From Isoetes taiwanensis (lineage: Eukaryota; Streptophyta; Lycopodiopsida; Isoetales; Isoetaceae): a DNA stretch of 64,000 nt. The stretch lies in assembly GCA_021234155.1 (NCBI GenBank), contig JAJEKV010000004.1:30859134-30923133 (forward strand). Reading direction: 5' to 3'. Under the pieces are notes generated by a model. It had not been told where the DNA came from. It saw only the letters and a program-made list of their open reading frames with translations, and made no database searches. Shown here piece by piece: positions 1 through 10,122 of the stretch (its first letter is position 1; each line of letters begins with the position of its first letter). The position numbers and the translations under genes are program-made.

Positions 1-482
1 GACCGATTAATTCCAAAGTATATACTTATTACCATATATATCTTTATGCATACATTCTAGAATGCATATCCATGGAAAGCTTTTGCAAAATAGGATTCAA
101 TCACTTCTTACGCATCTTTGCTCATTGTTTTCAGGGACATGCACTTCATTGGTTACAAAATTGTAGCTTTAAATTTAACTTTGTTTCTACATTTATTTTC
201 ATCATCTCCTTATCTTTCTTAGAAGCATTGTTGATATTGCCGTGGAAAGACATGTTGTCTACTGGATTTGCAGCAGTACAGCATGGATATAGATCTTATT
301 GTAAAAGGTGTCAACAACATGCAAATGCAGCTTCCTTTGTTTTCTTTTGTACTAGGATTACAAGCGGGCTGTTGGCATCTGCGAATTTCAGCTGTAAGGT
401 GCACTTTTTGGTAAATTTATTGTCTTTTTAAACTCTTAAAATTTCAAATACACCCATATCTGTGAGAATCTTCGCCTATCAG
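1..482. other. Presumed intron of the SDR-like gene
   Basis: No exon is recognised here. The first recognisable exon begins at 483 directly after an AG, in a phase that needs one base from an upstream exon, so this stretch is read as an intron of a gene whose first exon(s), including the glycine-rich nucleotide-binding start of the Rossmann fold, lie left of the window. Open frames here show no family motif. Confidence 0.5.
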
Positions 483-1846
483 GACAACTTGTGGTCGCAA
501 TTCTGGTTGACAAAGGAGTTAAAGCGCATGTGCTTGTACAGAATTTAGAGAAGGCGCAATCATTATTTGGCAAAGAGTTTACAGACAAAACTAAGGTATT
601 ATTTGTAGGCTGCACAGGTTCTTTTTGTGGTAATCAGATTACTTATTTTCTCATGCAAGAGTGCAAATACCTTGTAAGTCTTGGCACACTTAAATTTGAA
701 CTTATGCAGGTGTTTGTTTCATGTTGTGTTCTTTGCATTACACCTTTCACTGCTTCATTCTCTAATATGCCTACATTGCAGGGTGTCACCCATGTGATAT
801 GCTACACAGGCACTACTGCCTTTCCATCACTACGCTGGAGTGGAGATAATACTCCAGAATAGACAGGTATATCATTTGCTAATACTTAGCATGGGTATCT
901 ATTTAAGTTCAAGCAAAGCTTACCCTTTTCCTTTGAATATTGGATTGGCTTTCGCAACATTGTTTCTGTCGTACCTCGTTCCGTGCAAAGGTTTGTGCTT
1001 GTCTCATTAGTTGGCGTGACAAAGTACAATCAACCACCATGGAGGTATATTCAATTAAATGCTCCATGCACATGAACAAGTTTTTCTATTTCACTTGATT
1101 TTTGTTATTGTGCGAATATATGCAGCATCATGAATCTATTCGGTGTACTCAAATTTAAAAAAATGGCGGAGGATTATTTGTGTTCGTCTGGTCTGCCCTA
1201 CACAATCATCAGGCATGTTCTACTTGTCTGGGCTGATGAAGATCAAAAAGCATATGAGTACTGGTAGATTATCCTTTTAGGCCTGGACGACTAACTGATG
1301 GACCATATACTTCTTGTGATCTTAATACGTTGTTAAGAGCAACTTCAGAAACAAGATGGTCAGTGATTTTAGATAAAGGTTTGTATCTTCAAACCTGATT
1401 TCTCTAAGGTGCTTGTCTAATATGATTGCTGAATTGGTTATTGTTACATTGAGGTATTGGTTGCTTAATAGGAGATAAAATTGTTGGGGAAGCCAGCAGG
1501 ATAATGGTAGCAGAAGCATGCATTCAGGCTATTGATGCAGATTGTACAGTTGGTCAAATCTATGAGTTGAACTCCGTTGAGGTGAACTTTGTCTTCTTCC
1601 TCCAGTTCTTGTATTTGCATGCATAATGTAGATAATCAAACTGCTTGGGATTTCAAACAGCTTAAAATGCTAGGATTTTAAGGGCAAACTCCTTTTCTTT
1701 GTAAGATATTAGAAACACAATGACAAGGACATCTTTTATAGTACAAGACAGGATTGGTTGCATAATATTCTTTTTTGCAGGGTGAAGGTCCTGGAAAAGA
1801 TCCTGATAGCTGGAAAGAGCTTTTTACAAATGTATCTAACAAGTAA
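483..1846 (+). CDS. NAD(P)-binding Rossmann-fold protein (atypical SDR), 3' part
   Basis: Spliced 3' portion of an atypical short-chain dehydrogenase/NmrA-like protein resembling Arabidopsis At4g31530 (plastid-type, substrate unknown to me). Exons read: 483 to about 595 or 672 (GQLVVAILVDKG...KAQSLFGKE), 782-866 (GVTHVICYTGTTAFPS.RW), about 935-1044 (VQRFVLVSLVGVTK), 1126-1212 (NLFGVLKFKKMAEDYL), 1281-1378 (PGRLTDGPYTS), 1472-1581 (GDKIVGEASRIMVAEACIQA), 1781-1846 ending in TAA. Phases agree from 1126 onward. The GVTHVICxTGTTAFPS and SGLPYTIIRPGRLTDGPYTS blocks are the family signature. Oddities: an in-frame TAG at 860-862 where the family continues into a W-x-G-x-x-N stretch, a poorly supported acceptor before 935, a weak match in the GDT region (about 600-672), and a GC donor at 1213. 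It may be a functional gene with sequence errors or an early pseudogene. The function is inferred from family only. Confidence 0.8.
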
Positions 1847-2927
1847 TATTCCATTTTGCTATTACATTTGTACATAGCTATTTTTATAATAGTGCACAAA
1901 CTATTGAATTGCTTAGAAGATTCTTCTACCACTTGTTTGTGGGTGATATATAGTATCAAGATTCATGGCCAATGGCTGCCTTGATTAACTGTTTATCTCT
2001 ATGATTCACAACTAAGTAGTATTAATCAACCAGTCCACGTGTTTTCATTACCTTTTCTTTAGTTGATATTGGAACTTTAACCAAAAATTCTTTCTCATGA
2101 CAGAGAAGCTAAACAGATAAAACCTTAAGTATACCCTGGTTAAAGCAAATGGTAGTGAAATGTTGTCACTGAAAAATAGGTGGTCGTGTGCATTAATACC
2201 ATAACTTCCTATTCCTTGCACCATAAGCACTTGTGATGGTTGAATTACTAAATATTACACACATAATGCCTTATGCATACACTTTGTTGTCATATGGATG
2301 ATTATCAACAGTATCTTATTGCACGTGGTTAATATTACCTAGCATAACCACACATAAGCCTCTATAGGCAAAGTAAAATTGTATTTATGCTTGGCAACAC
2401 CCCCAAAACACAACATCCAATTATCAAAGCATGTTTTGCATTGTCTTTATTTGTAAGATCATGCTAATCTAGCTCTTTTTGCCTTGCAACTGCCTTTATG
2501 CATTAGAACATTGTAGAAAAGCATTGAATATTACACTCATACAATTTTTTGCCTTTAAACGTTCAATGTGACTCCACCAATTGTCTTTGTTAGTTCATGA
2601 ACTTATGCCTGATGAATAGCCCAGCAACGCTGGGCACTTTTTCTAGTATGTAATAAAAGTATGGTTCGATGAACTAGCCAATTATATGGCAGATAAGTTT
2701 CTTTAATCATATCTTTAAATAGGTTTATGGCAATTTGAGAAAGTGCTCAAGGTTGTTCACCCCATGGAAGTGCACTTGCTTGATTCAAACATATTTATTG
2801 GAGTTTTTATTTTTATTTCTACCAACAGTTGTGTATGCAATCATTGACAAGTGAAGATTATGTGTATCCTTCAACCAAAGGGTGCAAGATAATCCATGAT
2901 CCAATTAAATTTACCTTGTTGTACAAC
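1847..2927. other. Intergenic, no gene seen
   Basis: This is the AT-rich 3' flank of the SDR-like gene. Short open frames on both strands show no family motif or codon structure. Nothing else is recognised before the purine-rich simple repeat. Confidence 0.6.
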
Positions 2928-2983
2928 AAGAAAGAAAAGAAAAGAAAATAAAAGAAAAGAAAAGAAAAGAAAAGAAAAGAAAA
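2928..2983 (+). repeat. (AAAAG)n simple repeat
   Basis: About 55 bp of near-perfect AAAAG/AAAGA units with one AAAAT variant. It lies 20 bp left of the LINE target-site duplication. It could be a plain microsatellite or the decayed tail of an earlier insertion. Confidence 0.9.
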
Positions 2984-3003
2984 CTAACCAATACATCACC
3001 AAC

Positions 3004-3018
3004 ATCTCTTATGTTGAG
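3004..3018 (+). repeat. Target-site duplication, left copy (LINE)
   Basis: ATCTCTTATGTTGAG here matches ATCTCTTACATTGAG at 8580-8594 (13 of 15 bases). It lies directly before the LINE and the partner lies directly after its poly(A), so it fixes both ends of the insertion. Confidence 0.85.
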
Positions 3019-3133
3019 GGCCAATTTTTGAAGAACGGATGAGGCGCTCAGATGGGCGCCATAGTGATGGCGGCAGTGGCGGCTTGTTGAATCCTTCATA
3101 ACTTCTGCATCCGGACTCCGTTTTCAGCGATCT

Positions 3134-4779
3134 TTGGTTCTTTGGAAAGCTCTTTCAGTGATCCTTCTTCTTGCACATATTTTTCTTTGGTTTTTGCTGT
3201 GTTTGGGGGCCGAATTTGATCCACCTGTTGCGGCCTCCTGCTGTAAACCCCTGAACATGGTGATGGCGGGGAATTCTGCACCGAGTTTGGGCCTGGAGAA
3301 GGCTGGGCCAGAGATTCGTGTCAGAGATGCTGCAAGAGGAAAGAAAGGAGGCAAGAACATATCCAAAACCTGCGTCAGCTTGGCGCTGGATCTTCAAGAG
3401 CCAATTCTTAGCCAGGATGTATCCAGTAGGCAGCCGGTGGATTCCCAGGAGCTGGTTTTTGGGAATTCGGATAGGATGGAGAATAGAGAGGTGGTGCCCA
3501 GCTCAATGCCACCTTTGGAGTCTGTAACTTTGCCATCCTTGGTTGGTGTGAATTGTGATGTGCTGCCAGAAGACCCCTTTCAGATATCTGCAGCTTTCCC
3601 AGAGGTGATGCCTCAACCGCCGCGAGCCCCAGCTCCTCATACATGGAAAGGTAATGACACTATTGCCCGTCTTTCTAGGCCTAGGTTTTCTGATTGGATT
3701 AGGCAACCGTTGCAAGCAGAAAGTGCAGAGAAAAGTTCTAGAGTGACAGAGGCACTGCTTATCTTAGAGCAGAATAATAAGAAGGATTTGCCGCAAGTTT
3801 TTAAATCATTACCTCATGTTGTAGAAATCAATCATCAGAAGCATGTGCAGTATACAGAGAATTTGGTTGCATCTTCGGTGGGCATTTTTGAATACGTAAA
3901 GGTTTGAGGCTGGGGTTGCCTCCATATGTGACCCTGAAGTCTCTGGGTAATAATTTTTTTCTTATTATGGTTGATTCTGAGGCCACGGTGGAGCAGTTGG
4001 TCTCGCATGGAGTGGCACGTATGGGAGGGGCCTATGTTTTGTTCCAGCATTATGCTCCAGGTTTCTCTTATGCTAGGTTTGCTGCAGTTAGAGTGCCATG
4101 CTGGCTTCAAATCCGAGATCTGCCTCCAGAGATGATGGTGTCTGAGTTTCTAGTGGCCATGGCCAAAGGCCTGGGAACTCACATAGCGCACTCGATTGTG
4201 GGTGCACCACAGATATGTGTAGGTATTCAGGCGGATGAGCTGTTACCTCAAAGTCTTGTGGTTAAAAGTGGTGATTATTATTTTTACTTCCAGTTGAACT
4301 TGCTCGATGGGGGAGAGCTTTTGGCAATGTTTCCCTCGCTTAAGCAGTTTCACCAGCATAAACCTCATTTAGCACCCAAGCATGCAGAGCAAATAGTGAT
4401 TGGGCCACCTTCACCCTCTGCACTTGTTCCCCCTGTGTTGAAGGCTGTGGAGGAGGTGGGCAGTCCAAAGACACAACCTGAACCCTCCTCTCGTATGGTG
4501 GATCCCGAGGTATCTAGGAGACTTGCACAGATTGAAGAGTTGCAACAGAAAAAGGAAGGGTGGCAACATGTTGTTTCTAGGAGGCGAGCTCAGGTGAGAG
4601 CTTCTCAAGAGGATCACTTAGCCCATCTGCAGCCCACTGTAAAGGTCCCTCCTCAAGTGGATCGAATGGTGATTGATCAGGTAGTCCAGAACTTTTCTTC
4701 CTGGGCTGATCGTGTTGAGGCATGTGAGGCTTTGCAAGGGGATCCTGGACCCTTGATGCACAATGACCCACATGGATAA
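3134..4779 (+). pseudogene. LINE ORF1 (gag-like RNA-binding protein), frameshifted
   Basis: Two overlapping frames, 3134-3907 (257 residues) and 3904-4779 (291 residues), together have the length expected of a plant LINE ORF1. The second frame contains a stretch (VRVPCWLQIRDLPPEMMVSE) typical of the DUF4283-like ORF1 domain, in which a wL-x-x-LP-x-x motif is conserved. A frame change near 3900 separates the halves. The C-terminal part is charged (RRLAQIEELQQKKE, a possible coiled coil). No CCHC knuckle is visible. The start of the first frame is not certain, because the reported 3134 start is not obviously ATG-initiated in good context. The ORF1 product normally coats LINE RNA. Confidence 0.75.
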
Positions 4780-7700
4780 GAAAATTCTATCTTGGAATGT
4801 GAGAGGCATCAAATCCTCTCCGAATAAGCGAGCACGTCTCGCCATGGCTGTGAAGAATCTTAATCCATATATCTTGTGTTTGCAGGAGCATAAATATGCC
4901 AGGGGCGATATTAACAACCTAATGAATATCTTGGGTAATCAGTATGTGGCTGCAGCTGCTACAACGGACAGGGCTAGGGGAGGTACTTTGATTTGTTAGA
5001 AAATGGATATACATGTAACCTTTTGACCCGATGGAATAGTGGGGGCGGGCGTGTGATTAAATGGAAGGAGGGCCAGGCTGAGTGGGGCTTACTAAATGTG
5101 TATGCACCAATTGAGGCCACTCAGAGACGTTGCTTATAGGCACAACTGCGAAATAAGCTCCAATCCTTTGGTATGAATTCTACATGGTTTGTCCTGGGTG
5201 ACTTTAACATGGTGGAGCTTCTAGAGGACAAGCATGGTATTGGTTCAGATATTGTACAGGGTTTTGAGCGTGACCAATGGCTTAGGCTTGTGCAGGAGTG
5301 GGGTTTGACAGAGCTTCCTGGGGATCGGAATTTTACTTGGTGCAATAATTGGCTGGGGCATGGTAGAGCATACTCTAGGCTGGATAGAGTTTACGACACT
5401 CCAGCAGTCTTGGATTATGCTCCAGCCTTCACTAGGGTGAATGTTCTGGCCACCTCTGTCTCTGATCACACTCCCTTATTCAGCGGCTTCATGACCACCC
5501 ACTGCGGCCTCTCAGGACGATTTTTAAGCTTAACACAAGCTTTCTTCAGGATCGAGTTCCACGGTAGGTTTTGTAAGCTCATTTGGCAGCAGATATTCAG
5601 CCAGGATAGCGGAATGAGTGCAATGGTAACAGCATTGGCTAGGGTAAAACAATTTGCGAAAGAGTGGGGGCGGCAAAAGGCTTCGGCTTAGCGTCGCAGA
5701 TTGGATGCTTTATATACTGAACTGGAGTCTCTTAGAGGGTGGGTTTCTGATGGCTTGCGTGAGCAGCAGGTGCTTCGTCAGATCGTGGTTGACGAGGAGG
5801 CCAAGGTGTCATGAGCCGTGGTCAAAAGCGGGTTTGGCGTGGCTGAAACAATCGACACTTGCTCTAAAGTTTTTTTAAGAGCATTTCGCCGGAAGAAGTA
5901 TCACGGTGCCATGGTCGACATAGTTACACTCCAGGGAGTGTTGTTGCAGCAATCAGATGCTATCAAGGCCTTTGTAGCAGTGTACTATGAAAGGTTTTTC
6001 AAGGAGAGCCCGCTTCTCTCCGCGAGTGTTTTTCGAGTTTGGTCTTTGGCCAAGGTATCGCCAAGAATCTGACCCTTCAAAGACGAGCTTAGAGAAGCCG
6101 TTGTGCGAAGGCGGGGGAGTTGGGGGCGCATGGCGCTGTTAGCTCGGAATAAGTGTCCTGGATTGGACGGAATACCAGTGGAGTTTTTTCAGCAGTATTG
6201 GGAGTGGGTGGGGGACTCGGTGGTGCAGGTGTATGTGAATCTTTTGGGGAATAACTCGATGCATCCTCTCACGAATCTGAGTTGTATTTCACTTATACCC
6301 AAATGTAAGCATCCTAAAACCATCAATGACTGGAGGCCTATTGTCTGTAGTGTATAAAATCATTGCTAAGGCTTTGGCAGAGAGGCTTAAGCCAGTACTA
6401 GTTCATGCCATTAGCCCAGGCGATCACGGTTTTCTCCCTCAGCAGAATATTCTTCATAATGTGGCTATTGCTTTTGAGGGAGTGCATTGGACTCGTAGGA
6501 TGAGGCAGCCCCTGTTTTTCTTAAAATTTGGACTTTGCCAAGGCTTATGGCGATGTCGGTGGCGAGTTCTTGGCGGATATGATGCAGGCCTTTGGGTGTG
6601 GACCTAGTTTCAGGGAAATGGTTATGAAGCTGCACGTATCTACTAGGGGGGCGACAGTGTGGTGTCAGGGGGAGACCTCTTCAATCTTCTCTGTGGGCCG
6701 AAGCATTAGGCAGGGATGTTCGTTGGCCCCCTTTCTGTTCACTATAGTGGCAGAAGCTCTTTATGACTTTTTGGTGGCGATTCGCGACAATGTGGTGCAA
6801 GGTCTCGCATGGGTGATGGGTCGCAACAGGTTTGTAGTCAATTTTGCGGATGATACATTCCTCTTTCTTCATGCGAGATGAGTCAATCTCGAGGGCTGAC
6901 CAAGAATATTTTGGATGCCTTTTCTTTAGCCGTGGTGCTTGCTTGGCGGTGAAGTGCTCGGCCATGTGGGTACTGGAGGAACCTCCTCTTGCATGGTTGA
7001 GTCAGTTTCCCTGGGCTCTTACACCGCCACACACAGCTGCCAAACTGTTAGGCATACCATTTGGCTTGGATATTAATGCTAGGGCAATTTGGGCGGAGAC
7101 ATTACAAAATCTTAAGCAACACGAGGCGGTGGAGGGGAAGTAAACTCACCATGGCTGGTAGGATTCTGGTAGCCAAGTCAGTGTTCTGTAGCACTCATGT
7201 TTACGCAGCCTCCTGCATACTTGCGCCAGAAAGTGTGGTTAAGGAGTTGGATGACACCATTAGCAATTTTGTTTGGGGAGGAAATGAGGAGGCTACAGTG
7301 AAGGTCGCATGGTGGAAGTGTGTGCGTCCCAGAAAGGCGGGGGGCTTAAGTATGCTTGATGTGTCAGTGCACACGAAGGTTCTGGTGTCGAAATTCATCT
7401 GGCAGTTGTTGCAGGAGCAACAATCCCCAGGTTTGGCTCTGTTGGCACAGTCGCTTCGCCACTCTATTGTGTTTAGGAAGCCAGCAATTCCGGCTCAGTT
7501 GCCGTGGGCTCTGTTTGAGGATTTGCGGCCATTCCCTCATGCTTCGCCTTTTCTTAAGGGTCTCCTGAAGGCCTGGAAGGTAGTCAAGGTTCTGTTTTCA
7601 TTGGACCCTAGCAGGTGTATGGTAGCCTCATCGCCCTTTCTCTGGGTACCCTTGGATTCTGCATCTCCCTTGGCCTCTTTCCTACACCCAGGTACTCATT

Positions 7701-8506
7701 GCCGATGGATTGCTGCAGGGGTAACATCCATCCGTCACTGGTATTGGGAGGGTCATCTGGCGCCGTGGGAGTTTTTTCGGGAATGGTTTGGCCTTCGGCG
7801 GTGGGACATACGGACTTGGGCCAGAATTGCTAATGCTATTCCATTGCAGTTGTCTTCTCAAGTCAATCGCGTTTGGAAGTCGCAAAGTGGACATGATGCA
7901 TCTCAGTTTGTAGCATCGGCTTATGGGCTTGGACACGTTGCCGCCTTCGGATAAGTGGTCGCTTAAGCTTCCAGGGAGTAAGTGGCACGCCATGTGGAAG
8001 TGGGCATGGAATACATTGCCTCCTCCTAAAATCCGTACCCGTTTGTGGCAGATCTTGCACCGTAGCCTCAGGGTGAATGTTCGAGTCCCAGGTTCAAGCC
8101 TCAGGTAGCGGAAACATGCCCTTTATGTGGGAGGCGTCGAGAGACCATTGAGCACTGCTTTGTCCTATGCACAGAGGTAGGGGCAGCTTGGTCCTGGATG
8201 AGAGCCCTCTTTGGGTCTTCACTGTGCAGTCAGAAGATTCTCTTGGGAGTCTTTCCTAGCAGTTGGCCAATGGCCAAGTAGCATGCGTTCCATTTATGCA
8301 GAGCTTGGCTTCTGTGGTTGGTTTGGAAAAGACGGAGAGCGAAGGTCTTTCAAAATGCAGTGCTTAGCCCTTTTCGGTTGGTTCTGATCTTGAGGCATAA
8401 GTTGTGGCAGGCTTACCAAGTCTCAAGCTTGTCTGGCACAGTTAAGCGGGAAATTTGGTCGACATTCCTACAGATTGTGAATCATGATGGGCACTTCATT
8501 TCTTAG
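4763..8506 (+). pseudogene. LINE ORF2 (endonuclease, reverse transcriptase), degenerate
   Basis: This begins with an AP-endonuclease start (KKILSWNVRGIKSS, then LCLQEHKY) whose frame stops at 4999. Endonuclease homology continues at 5173 (VLGDFNMVE, then RNFTWCNN, SRLDRVYD, SDHTPL). Reverse-transcriptase motifs follow: FFQQYW...VNLL and LSCISLIPKCKHP (about 6190-6310), the DFAKAYG core (6528; D of the first catalytic motif), IRQGCSLAPFLF (about 6700), and FADDTFLF (about 6845; the F/YxDD catalytic site). A C-terminal W-x-x-LPPPKIRTRLWQILH and CPLCGRRETIEHCFVLC knuckle is at 7995-8170. At least six frame changes or stops interrupt it. The longest intact piece is 7061-7954. ORF2 overlaps the end of ORF1 by about 17 bp. 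Confidence 0.85.
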
Positions 8507-8579
8507 CACCACACTTATCATTGTACTTGATCGCATTCTAGTGGTTTAATATATTCCTATATTCTTCAAAAAAAAAAAA

Positions 8580-8594
8580 ATCTCTTACATTGAG
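8580..8594 (+). repeat. Target-site duplication, right copy (LINE)
   Basis: Partner of the duplication at 3004-3018; it follows the LINE poly(A) directly. Confidence 0.85.
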
Positions 8595-8616
8595 CACATA
8601 AAACTTGTAACCTTAG

Positions 8617-8760
8617 ATTTTCTATTACATCTCCACTTCATCCTATATGAATATCCAATTTTAGGCACACTCTAAGAGATGTTAGCTTAATTCCCTATTG
8701 CATCTCCACTTCATTCTATATGAAGTTCCACCAATCTTAGGCACACTCTAAGAAATAGCC
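8617..8760 (+). repeat. Imperfect direct repeat, unit about 72 bp
   Basis: Two adjacent copies (about 8617-8690 and 8691-8760) share CATCTCCACTTCAT.CTATATGAA and TTAGGCACACTCTAAGA. It is non-coding and of unknown origin, in the 3' flank of the LINE. Confidence 0.8.
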
Positions 8761-9321
8761 ACTCCAACTCCACTTATTAAAAAATTTAATTCAAATATAT
8801 TGCTCGACAGGGTTTGTGCATGAGGTCATTTGTTCATGTATTATTCAAATAACATTGTAAATGATCATATATTATAATGATTCTAAAAATGTTTTCATAA
8901 TGTGATTATTGTACCAACATCTAGTAAGGAAAGGAGCAATGTGAAGATGACTCTAAAAGTTGTACTAAACACAAAATGTTGTTATATTTACATTAAATGA
9001 AGAAATAATTGCCTTGCCTCTAAGCGAATTGGCCTTCTTTGTCAACTTTTTACCCCCTTAACTGCCCATAAGCCCACAATGTCATTCTTACTATGAATTA
9101 TACTTGAGTTATAGGGCAATGCAACATCATGTAGTAAGGCAAAATGCATGGGACACACATAAACCAACAAAAGTCTAGTGAATAGGTCAATAAACCTCAT
9201 ATAGAGGTTATGTCAACGCTATCATTATTGCACTCAACAGAGAAATAACATTAATATAATTGATGAATTCATTCCTTCAATTTCTTCGGCCAAATGCTTT
9301 TATAAACATCTAGAAGTCCAC
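8761..9321. other. Intergenic, no gene seen
   Basis: AT-rich sequence without an open frame of note, repeats or recognisable RNA gene. Confidence 0.6.
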
Positions 9322-9450
9322 CTAGCTTTTCATAGACTACGTGTCTCCGTATTCCATTTTACTTTGACCTAATTGTTAAGCTTTTAGCTAGCTTTTCATA
9401 GACTCCAAGTTATCTAGATATTCCATTTTACTTTCACCTAATTATTCAAT
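9322..9450 (+). repeat. Imperfect direct repeat, unit about 66 bp
   Basis: CTAGCTTTTCATAGACT...ATTCCATTTTACTTT.ACCTAATT occurs at about 9322-9380 and again at about 9388-9450. It is a small local duplication in intergenic DNA. Confidence 0.75.
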
Positions 9451-9617
9451 TCATGCATTTCACTATCACTCTCCCTGTCATGTTTTGTCATAGCTTGTCC
9501 TGAATTAAAAGCCAGAGAATATCTTTGAAAGTTATCAACTTAGAAATGTATGATCAAAATACTATATGTAGACAACCTCGAGAGCAGTATAGTTAAAGTT
9601 GAGAAAATGTCAAATAA

Positions 9618-9810
9618 GGGTACGTTCCCATGAAATAGACCGGACTTCCAAATTTCTTGTCAAGGTGAAGTCGAGCCAGTTCCCATGTTCATATTTAACT
9701 TCAAAATTTGAGGTCAACTTCCAAGGCTGGCTTGGATTTTTCAGAAATAGAGGGGGGTTTCTGAACTCTCCAGTTACTTGAGTCCAATCGGAGGGCATGG
9801 GAACGTAGCC
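9618..9810. mobile_element. MITE, PIF/Harbinger-like (193 bp, TSD TAA)
   Basis: Terminal inverted repeats GGGTACGTTCCCATG (9618-9632) and CATGGGAACGTAGCC (9796-9810) match at 14 of 15 positions as reverse complements. They are flanked by TAA at 9615-9617 and 9811-9813. A 3-bp TAA target duplication with GG-starting inverted ends is the hallmark of PIF/Harbinger (Tourist-like) MITEs. There is no coding capacity, so it would depend on a transposase elsewhere. It lies about 310 bp upstream of the RST1 start codon, so it may sit in that gene's promoter region. The superfamily call is inference from ends and TSD only. Confidence 0.8.
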
Positions 9811-9813
9811 TAA

Positions 9814-10122
9814 GTCAAACAAGCACGGAACCCTTCCTCCCAATTCATGCCACCCCAACCTCTTGGCCAAGTCTGCCTTACTGCTAGTTAATTTTTGTTT
9901 TCCACTAAAAAATTTGTAAAAAACATTTGCAAACATTATGGTGGATAACCGGACCTGGTTGCCCCAAAATGCGGATGCTGGGACTGTAAATCACCGACGA
10001 TACGACTATAGTCTAACCTCAACGTATTTCTTTTGAATCACAACGAGATGACTCTTTTCCGTTATACATGTTTCTAAGAAGCGGGAGATGACGGTCTATG
10101 GTTTATGAGCTGAGGCATTTCA
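9814..10122 (+). promoter_or_regulatory. Presumed RST1 promoter and 5' UTR region
   Basis: This 309-bp stretch lies between the MITE and the first RST1 ATG. The leader must be here, but no TATA box or start site can be fixed by eye. The call is by position only. Confidence 0.35.

Larger units (their letters stand above)
3019..8580 (+). mobile_element. L1-type LINE retrotransposon, near full length, inactive
   Basis: A 5.56-kb non-LTR retrotransposon in + orientation, flanked by a 15-bp target-site duplication (3004-3018 and 8580-8594) and ending in an A-run at 8568-8580. It carries an ORF1 region (3134-4779) and an ORF2 region (about 4763-8506) with apurinic endonuclease, reverse transcriptase and a C-terminal zinc-knuckle region, in the order usual for plant L1-clade LINEs. 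Both ORFs are broken by stops and frameshifts, so this copy cannot move on its own. The two mismatches between the duplications and the number of coding breaks indicate an old insertion. It lies between the SDR-like gene and RST1, in the same orientation as both. Confidence 0.9.

Noticed and set aside
72-431. 119-codon + strand frame at the left edge
   Set aside because: Composition is low-complexity hydrophobic (F/S/L-rich), no motif, and it lies where an intron of the SDR-like gene is expected.
3096-3715. Several minus-strand frames opposite LINE ORF1
   Set aside because: They are shadows of the + strand ORF1, which has family-typical content.
7682-8060. Minus-strand frames opposite LINE ORF2 C-terminus
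   Set aside because: Antisense shadows; the + strand carries the RT and zinc-knuckle motifs.
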